Assembly (NCBI GenBank): GCA_907163375.1
Contig: CAJQUW010001701.1
Coordinates: forward strand, 62,001 to 126,000
DNA length: 64,000 bases
Origin: Prostheceraeus crozeri
Lineage: Eukaryota > Platyhelminthes > Polycladida > Euryleptidae
Direction: 5' to 3'
The notes beneath the pieces were generated by a model, which saw only the letters and a program-made list of their open reading frames with translations, was not told where the DNA came from and made no database searches. The position numbers and the translations under genes are program-made. Below are positions 57,329 to 64,000 of the stretch, one piece after another (within the stretch, counting starts at the first letter, position 1; every line of letters starts with the position of its first letter).

Positions 57329-60300
57329 GCGGAGTGATCGAATAATTTATTTTTACATAATCTTTAGAAATTAAAAAATTAGAAAATTTAAAAGGTAAAG
57401 TAGTTATTCCATCAGGCAAAATTTTTCTTTTATCATCAAATGGATCTAATGCTAATTTATGTTCCTCTTTTAAATACATTTTATGTTTCTTTGAATTAAG
57501 TCTATAATTACATGCTGTTTTTATTTCATTATTAAATAATGTATTCTTATAATCTTGAAATATTATTTGGTTGGCCACTGATGCCTTTGAAATTCCTTTT
57601 AATGTTTTATGTGTTTTAATGTTATTAGTTGTGTTATAACAATAACATTTAGATTTTAAAAATATAGCCTTGTTATGAAATCTTCATTTCCTTCTAGTTC
57701 ATCTTTTACTTTACATAAATCAGAAGGATGAATGATATCTTTTATTTTATTAATTTCTTCATCAAGTGAAGAATTACACGGTATTGTTAATTCTAAGAAA
57801 ACAGAATCGGTATCTGTAAAGTGTAATTTACAGTTTTTGCCATAAGCAGGTGCTAAATAATCATATATAAATCTATACATAAATAGTTTAGCTAGTTCTA
57901 ATATAGTGAATCCAATAAAATTAAACTTATCATGCTTTACGCTGATTCGACGTAAATGTACAGCACATAGTTCATCACTGAATCTAGTAGTTCTTTTGTA
58001 TGTAGGTTTCCTTGTTAAATTTTGAAACCTATCTTTATCATAAACTATTTCAATATTTTGTCTATTACGCACATTTTCTAAAGTCTTACCATAAAATGCA
58101 TTATTCATTAATTTAAAGGACACGTTTCCAAAATCATCTTCATTTCTTTTAGCTATTTTACGTTTTTCAATATTGAACTCTATATAATTTTTTAACCACC
58201 TAGATTTTTGATAAAATAGTTTTCGATGTATTTTAGTGAGAATCATTCCATGTTCCAAATACCAATCTAGCATTCTTCCTTCAACAACATACTTTCCTTT
58301 ATTACTTTGTGTTAACATAAGTTTTTTTGTTGGTCTGTATTTCTTAGGAATGAAAGATTTTTGATAATCTGAAAAATCTTCTATATTAGGAATTTTGTTT
58401 TCGGGACAGAATGAATAATATTTTGTTGCGCCTTTTATATAATCAGGATATACTAAATCAACTTCATATATATAACCATGATTATAATTTCCATCATATG
58501 TAGGTTCGTATTCAAGAATATTGCACCATGACATTTCACCTGTTGGTAATTCTTGTATCATGCAAGAAGAATATAAGCTATTAAAATCATAATATAACAA
58601 ATAGTTTTCTCTCATGAATTCATCAACTGCTGCTTGACTCTCTTCATTTGATATGTCCTTCTATATTTTCATTAGACAATTTTATAAACTGATCGCTTTC
58701 TTCTGGAGATAAAGGTTTATATATTCCATGATCATCAGGATTTACTTTTTTATTATAACATTTAACATATCTATTACCTAAAACTGATGAAACACCACCT
58801 CTAATTCCAGATTCAAAAAATAATAAGTTATCATATGTATTTTCTTTATAATGTTTAAGTTTAACACCAGCATGTTTTAATCCTGCTAACCATGTTAAAC
58901 CTGGTGTAGAATAACAATAACATTGATCTATTCCATAATATTCTAAACACATGTCACGAAAGTTTTCAAAAAGATCAGTAAGGATTAATACATCTATCTG
59001 AAGATATTTCATTGTATAATCATACATTGCTCTACAACTCTCCAATTCTTTTCAGCTTCTGCATAGTCTTCTTCAGATAATTGTGATTGTTTTAATGTTG
59101 ATTTAAATTTATTTATTGGAGAAAGTTTTTGTTCTTTCATTATTTCATTTATTCTATTTATATCTCCAGTTACATATTCATACGGAAATAGGCCTTTTAA
59201 AGGTTTTAAATTATATTTATTTAATATTTTACATTGTTCAGGTTTCAAAGTTTTTCCCATAACATCTAATGAATAAGGAGTAAAAAATCTAAATGCATCT
59301 AAAATTCTAATACAACCTAATTGCATTGAAAAATATTCTTCTTCTGTTTTACATAGTACATTTATTTGTTGTTGTTGTAATTTTTCAGATGAAAATAAAT
59401 CTTTCATTACTAAATGGAAATCATATTTAGAACCATTGGAGAAATATAAAGGAACAAAGTTATATTTAAATTTATTAGCATTAAGATTACAAGAATTATG
59501 TGCTGCACCTCTATATAATCCATTTAGATGATCATGATCTTTTACTTTATCATTACCCAATTTTTTTCCACAGTAATAGCATTTTTTTTCATTAACAAAA
59601 TTAAATTTTTCTTCATCCGTTAATGGAAGCATTGGTATATTTGTTTCAAGCAATTGTGAAAAACGTCCTTGTCATTCTTCTACTTTCTCTGTAAACATTT
59701 CTGAACTATCTTCACCATAGTATTGATAATATTCTGATTTAAATAATTCAGGATAATTTGAATGAATGTACATTCCCCAACATAATGGTTTTTGTTCAAG
59801 TAAATATTTTTCTTTACTTTGTTCAGGTGCACTTTTTTCATAATTAACATTATCAGAATTTTGTGTTATGTCAACATTACATGCTTCGAAATCACACTAA
59901 ATAGTAAAGGGTACTTTATTTTTCAAATAATGTCTATTATACATTAAATAATCATCTTTAGGAAAAGTATTTTCAACTGCTTCATTTTGTTGGCAATTCT
60001 CCAAATGTCTATTCATTTCTTCTTTAGTTCTAAAGCTCGTCATACATTGGAGACAGGGAAAATTAGCATCATCTGAAGTTTTTGTAAATATAGAAACATC
60101 TTTACACAATATAAAATGATCCTGATAATATAATATATTCGCTTGTGCTGATTGTTTTGTTTGTTTTAATTTTTCAAATTTATCTTGATATATTTCATGT
60201 GCTAAATCGATATGTCTTTGAAAATCTTTTTCAGACTGTTGATAATTTTGATTTAATATTCGTAGCTGTTGTTCATATTCTTCATTATATTGTTCTTTAT

Positions 60301-61493
60301 ATTGCTGTTGACATTTTTTAAAACATTCATTTATTTTTTGATTGGTTTCATTTAATTGTTTATTGTCCTCATTTAATTCTTTATTGTCTTTATTTAATTC
60401 TTGCATCGTTTCTATCTTATTTTGATATTTATGGTGATATTCTTGTAGTAATATTTTTACTTGTTGTTGATAATCTGTTTCACAATTTTGTAATTTTTGT
60501 TGATATTCTAAAGATAAAGATGAATAATTGTAATCATAATTAAAATTACGTCCTTTATAATTACTATGATTAATCATTATTGGTGATAATGTTTTTACAA
60601 TTTGAAATTTTTCAGTACATATTATATTTCCTTGGTAAAAAATATCATGATGCATGTAATTTCCTCTATCATTATAAACTATTTCTGATTGACATAAATT
60701 TTTATTATTCAAATGAAATTTTTTTGAATCTGAGTAAAATGGAGTAATATCACCAATACAAACATAATTCACATTTAATTCAAAAACATTTACTTCTATT
60801 AAATTTTTATTCTTTTTATGAAACTTTATTAACCTATTATAATCATATGGAAATTCATCTAAGCCGTCAGAGAGATCAAATTCATTTATGTATTCTTCTT
60901 TATTATAATGACTTAGTCTTTCTTTGTGATATTCTGCAGGGTGTAAATGTGCTATAATACTCCACAGAAAACAATAATCATCTTCACTTTTTATGTTGAT
61001 TATTTGTGGTGAACTGAAAGGTAAAGGAACATAACTACCACCAGTATTATTTTTATATTTATCAATTACTATTTTCTTAGATAGTATTTTAACAAATCTC
61101 CAACCAGATTCACGTAACTAGGCTTCAATTATACAATTTTCTAATTTATTCATCATCGATTCAAATATGGGTTGTATATCATTTACATTATGAATTTCTT
61201 GTGAATTTGTAAAATGTCCTTGTATTATTTCTTCAGGAATTCCATCAGGTCCATTTTTTGTATAAAGTACTTCTACATTCATATAACCTGCATATAACAT
61301 TTGAAAGATTTCTTAAATATTTTGAAAAAGTTTGTTAATACATTATAAAAAGTTTCATCGGTTTCATTATGTTCAACAGATTCATTGAATAAATATTTTA
61401 TATCTGTTACAGCTTCATCGGTTTTTTTAGTTTCATCAAATTCATCTATTTCGTTAAATTCATCAGTATCGCTAAATAAATATCTTCCATCTG

Positions 61494-61527
61494 GTACGGG
61501 CGAAGCCCTAGAACCTTCGGTTCGTAC
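61494..61527. repeat. Double mini-hairpin inside the polymerase frame
   Basis: GGGC-GAA-GCCC (61498-61508), TA, then GAACC-TTC-GGTTC (61511-61523), flanked by GTAC on both sides (61494-61497 and 61524-61527). If one GTAC is a target duplication, the insert is 30 bp and keeps the polymerase-gene frame, adding ten residues (RTEGSRASPV). Confidence 0.75.
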
Positions 61528-61949
61528 ATGTTCATCCTCACTATTAAAAACTTTTTTATATTCCGAATGGGAATAATCTTTGGGAATAATCATCAAATAT
61601 TTTTTTAACTTTTATATCAGTAGGTAATGTTTCTGGATAGTTTTTATAATTATTTAATTTTAATATATTTCCTTCATCAACTCGATCTACATTTTGTAAA
61701 TGCAATTTACTTTGTAAATGAGATTGATAACTTCTTTTTGTTTGCAACTTTTTTTTACATAAGACACAATAAAACTTTTTCATTTTTTGTTTTTTAAAGA
61801 AAAAATTTGTGTTTTAATTTTAGATATAAACATTCTATTATCAAGGTCTTGAGAGTTATTATATATCATTATATATTTCACGTTTATCAGTTATTTTATT
61901 TTCTTTATCATATTAAGTTTTATCAAAAGATAATTTAAATTTATGTTCA

Positions 61950-63142
61950 CTAATCAACATCATAAATTACACTTTTTGGTATAGGATGCCATTCTCTTAT
62001 TGGAATATCTAACTCTAAATTACATTTATTGTCTGATAATAATATAATAGAGAAAAATACTGGTTGTTGATCTCTTTTGGAAAATTTAATAACACCACCA
62101 TAATCTGAATCATTTTTAGTTTTATTAAAGATGATAAAATTTTAAATTGATTAGATGTAAATCCTAATTTAAATTTTGTAGGCCCGACACATAGTTGTCT
62201 AATAGTATCTTCAACTATTCCATCATTATTATCTTCAATTGTAAGAAAATGAAGTTTGGATGAATTTTGATTATATGTAGTATTAATATCATGTTGAGAT
62301 ATAAATTTTTCTTCACTTGAATTTTTATAATTACTAATATTTTTATAATCTTTTTTGCCATTTACACCTTTTTCAGATGTTTCAGAATCATCATCATTAT
62401 CATCATTATTATCATAAGATTCTTTAAAATTATTATGATTATGATCATTGTTAATACTATAAGGTGTAGTCCACATATAAATTTTTTCTTGTTGTGCTAA
62501 ACCATTTATATAAGATTTTAACAAATTAATATTTAAGTTTGAATATAATCCTATGTAAGTATCATTATCATATCTTTGAGGCATTTCTGATGTTCCATGT
62601 TTGTAAATTGTATCTCTATAATAAACTTGGCATAATAATTCTTCATTATGTTTTTTACTTTCAATATGAATATTATATTGATTAAACTCATCAACAAATA
62701 ATCTAATTTTTTCTTTCGAAAAAGATTTTAATTTTTTTACTAATTCTCTAATATTGATATAATTGATAATTTTAGTTTCTATCCAATCAGTATTACTAAT
62801 TGTTAACACTGCTCTAATGAATCCATAATCATTATTATGTCCTATTATAACCATGTTTTCTTTATTTAATTCAACAAATGCAACATCATTATATTTGCTT
62901 ACTATATCCATAAATTTAATAAATGGATCCCCGGGAAAAATGCAATAATCTGTTTCAATAGAAGGTAAATCTTTAGTCTGTTCTTTGAATATTTCCGCTT
63001 GCAATTCAAACAAAAGATTAACATCTATACATGGATTATTATTATTATCAAAACATTTATTTTCAAATCCCGATGATCTCGTCGAATAAGAAGAACAGGA
63101 TGATACGGGCGAATATAATTTTCTTAAATTTGCTTTTTCCAT
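61950..63142 (-). pseudogene. Unknown viral-element protein, possible sliding-clamp relative
   Basis: The start chosen is ATG 63142 (AAAAAAATGGAAAAAGC); the frame upstream of it overlaps the divergent gene. The frame to 62015 encodes a Ser-rich N-terminus (PVSSCSSYSTRSSGFENK), strand-rich sequence, and an acidic Asn/Asp-rich insert (YDNNDDNDDDSETSEKG). After a frameshift near 62125 the natural end appears to be in another frame, stopping at 61950, with GGVIKFSKRDQQPVFFSIIL. That ending and the overall strand pattern loosely recall PCNA/Rad9-type clamps. Its position beside the polymerase fits a processivity factor, but the resemblance is weak. Confidence 0.4.
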
Positions 63143-63189
63143 TTTTTTTATTTTTATGTAAGAAAAAATTACCTTTTTATTGCTAAAAA
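63143..63189. promoter_or_regulatory. Divergent promoter region with TAAAAAATG start contexts
   Basis: Only 47 bp separate the leftward gene start (63142) from the rightward fibre gene (63190), so both promoters must lie here. The fibre start is GCTAAAAAATG. The same TAAAAAATG context occurs at 52999, 55692 and 56525. It recalls late-promoter/start motifs of large DNA viruses. Confidence 0.5.
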
Positions 63190-64000
63190 ATGATGCTACC
63201 AAATGTTGGTGGAGGTGCATATATCCCGAATAATCGTGAATCAGAAATAGAAATAGAAAATTATATTATGAAAACTGGAGACGTTTTATCTGGTCCATTG
63301 CATCTTCCTATTCTTCCGCAACAAAATACAGAGTTAACAAATAAACAATATGTTGATACACAAATCAATGACTTAAAAGAAAAATATATAAACGACGTTT
63401 TGGTTCAACTGATGAATGAATTAAAGTTGCTTAAACTTAATGACAAATCATTAAACGAAAAATTATTAAAACTTGATAAAAAGGATAGAGAGCTAGAAGC
63501 AGATATAGCAAGACTTTTTAAAAAGATTTCTGAACAATCAAAAATTTTGAAATTGCTTTCTATAAAGTTAAAATCTGCAGTCATTAAAAATAAACATCAG
63601 ATAAAATTATTGCAAGAACAATTAGAAGATGAAATAGAAAAACTTCCTGAAAGAATTAAAAAAATTTTAAATAAGTTACAAGCTACATTCCAAAAAAGTG
63701 TTGATGAATTAAGTTGTAAAAATTCTCAACAAATGAAAAAGATGAATAGAATAATAAATGAAGTAAACTGACTTAATCAAAAAGTTGATAAAATGAAAAC
63801 TCTTAAAATCAATTTAGAAAATGAATTAAAGAAAAATTTACAAGAAAACTCTAAAGGAAATAAAGAACAGTTAGATGCTGTTAAAAATCAGTTAGATGTT
63901 CTTAAAGTTCAATTGAATGCTCTTAAAACGGCGTTGAAGATTAATCAGCAGAAAATGCAAGTTAATAGAAAAGAATTAAAGTACATCACACGCTGCTTGA
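63190..64000 (+). CDS. Fibre-like protein with tail-fibre-type N-terminus and coiled coil (TGA-interrupted)
   Basis: It starts in GCTAAAAAATG. Residues about 25-60 (MKTGDVLSGPLHLP ... NTELTNKQYVDTQINDL) match the widespread fibre motif in which a strand-forming G-x-L-S/T-G-P-L-x-L-P precedes a K-Q-Y-V-D helix, well known in phage tail fibres. A long heptad coiled coil follows. A TGA at 63769-63771 interrupts the frame, which otherwise stays open to the window end. The product would be a trimeric vertex spike. The TGA is either a disabling mutation shared by both copies or a readthrough site; decay elsewhere favours the first. Confidence 0.65.

Larger units (their letters stand above)
57210..61783 (-). 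pseudogene. Family-B DNA polymerase with N-terminal finger and EndoVII-like zinc motif, broken
   Basis: Reading leftward from ATG 61783, first comes a C2H2-like finger (CVLCKKKLQTKRSYQSHLQS), whose frame may be a separate small gene. Frames to 61118 follow, then one frame 61117-59897 after a TAG, with SGWRFVKILSKK, a coiled coil and a Cys-His finger near 60030-60060. A TAG at about 59894 sits just before the exonuclease motif DFE. A TGA at about 59674 precedes an endonuclease-VII-like motif (CYYCGKKLG, DHDHLNGLYRGAAHNSCNL). The polymerase core (58615-57656) has DFNSLYSSCM, LMNNAFYGKT and TDTDSVF. The C-terminal piece (57578-57210) has LALDPFDDKRKILPDG. Frameshifts occur near 61580, 61290, 59030, 58630 and 57600. 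It would replicate the element DNA; this copy cannot. Confidence 0.85.
52208..64000. mobile_element. Decayed Maverick-like endogenous viral element, more than one unit length
   Basis: This is a very AT-rich block whose genes (fibre-like protein, membrane protein, capsid-like protein, packaging ATPase, family-B polymerase, possible clamp) form a virus module of the kind seen in Mavericks/Polintons and related animal elements. Rightward genes occupy 52.2-57.3 kb and leftward genes 63.1-57.2 kb, with the fibre gene rightward again at 63.2 kb. No integrase or adenovirus-type protease was found, nor a long terminal inverted repeat. The left edge is a rearranged junction at 52208-52242. The right edge is beyond the window. 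Polymerase and ATPase lesions show that the copy is dead. Confidence 0.8.

Noticed and set aside
52243-64000. Alternative genetic code (TGA as sense) in the viral element
   Set aside because: In-frame TAG codons (about 61118 and 59894) and many frameshifts occur as well, so ordinary decay explains the TGAs.
52208-64000. Terminal inverted repeats of a standard Maverick
   Set aside because: The long repeat at the two sides is direct, not inverted, and the right boundary is outside the window.

Overview
This is AT-rich animal (metazoan) nuclear DNA, probably from a marine or other aquatic invertebrate. The evidence is spliced gene fragments of a metazoan membrane-protein family and a dense mix of animal transposon families: Tigger, hAT, mariner, Crypton-type tyrosine recombinase, Gypsy, CR1/L2 LINEs and a Maverick-like viral element. 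There are no bacterial-style operons, rRNA or CRISPR arrays. I cannot name the species.

Layout. 1-1971 is the 3' part of a Tigger element with an open transposase. 4.1-13.1 kb on the minus strand carries exons of a TMEM145/GPR180-like membrane protein, including two homologous exons with matching phases, possibly mutually exclusive. Its introns hold a dead CR1-like LINE, a small MITE and a non-autonomous hAT. 15.3-17.9 kb is a hAT element with exact 8-bp target duplications. 18.5-19.1 kb is a long hairpin repeat. 20.0-28.9 kb is a nest: a decayed Crypton-type tyrosine recombinase gene split by a young Gypsy element (identical 119-bp LTRs, GATCT duplication), then a decayed reverse transcriptase/restriction-like-endonuclease gene split by a solo LTR. 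Related palindromes are scattered through the nest. 30.4-32.3 kb is a mariner-like element with about 173-bp inverted repeats. 34.7-37.2 kb is a second, older hAT of the first one's family. 39.1-41.5 kb on the minus strand holds a predicted three-exon gene for a 100-residue secreted peptide with six cysteines. 45.8-48.9 kb is a CR1/L2 LINE. 51.1-51.8 kb is a scrambled pol fragment between 33-bp inverted repeats.

52.2 kb to the end is a very AT-rich decayed virus-like element. It encodes a fibre-like coiled-coil protein, a membrane protein, a family-B DNA polymerase with an endonuclease-VII-like zinc motif, an FtsK/A32-type packaging ATPase, a jelly-roll capsid-like protein and a possible clamp-like protein. 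The polymerase and ATPase are broken by stops and frameshifts. At least 621 bp of the fibre gene recurs in the same orientation 11,137 bp apart, so the element looks like slightly more than one unit of a tandem or circular genome. Several start codons share a TAAAAAATG context. Unusual paired mini-hairpins sit inside the polymerase frame and at the ATPase/polymerase junction.

Most of the remaining sequence is non-coding intron or intergenic DNA in which I see no gene.
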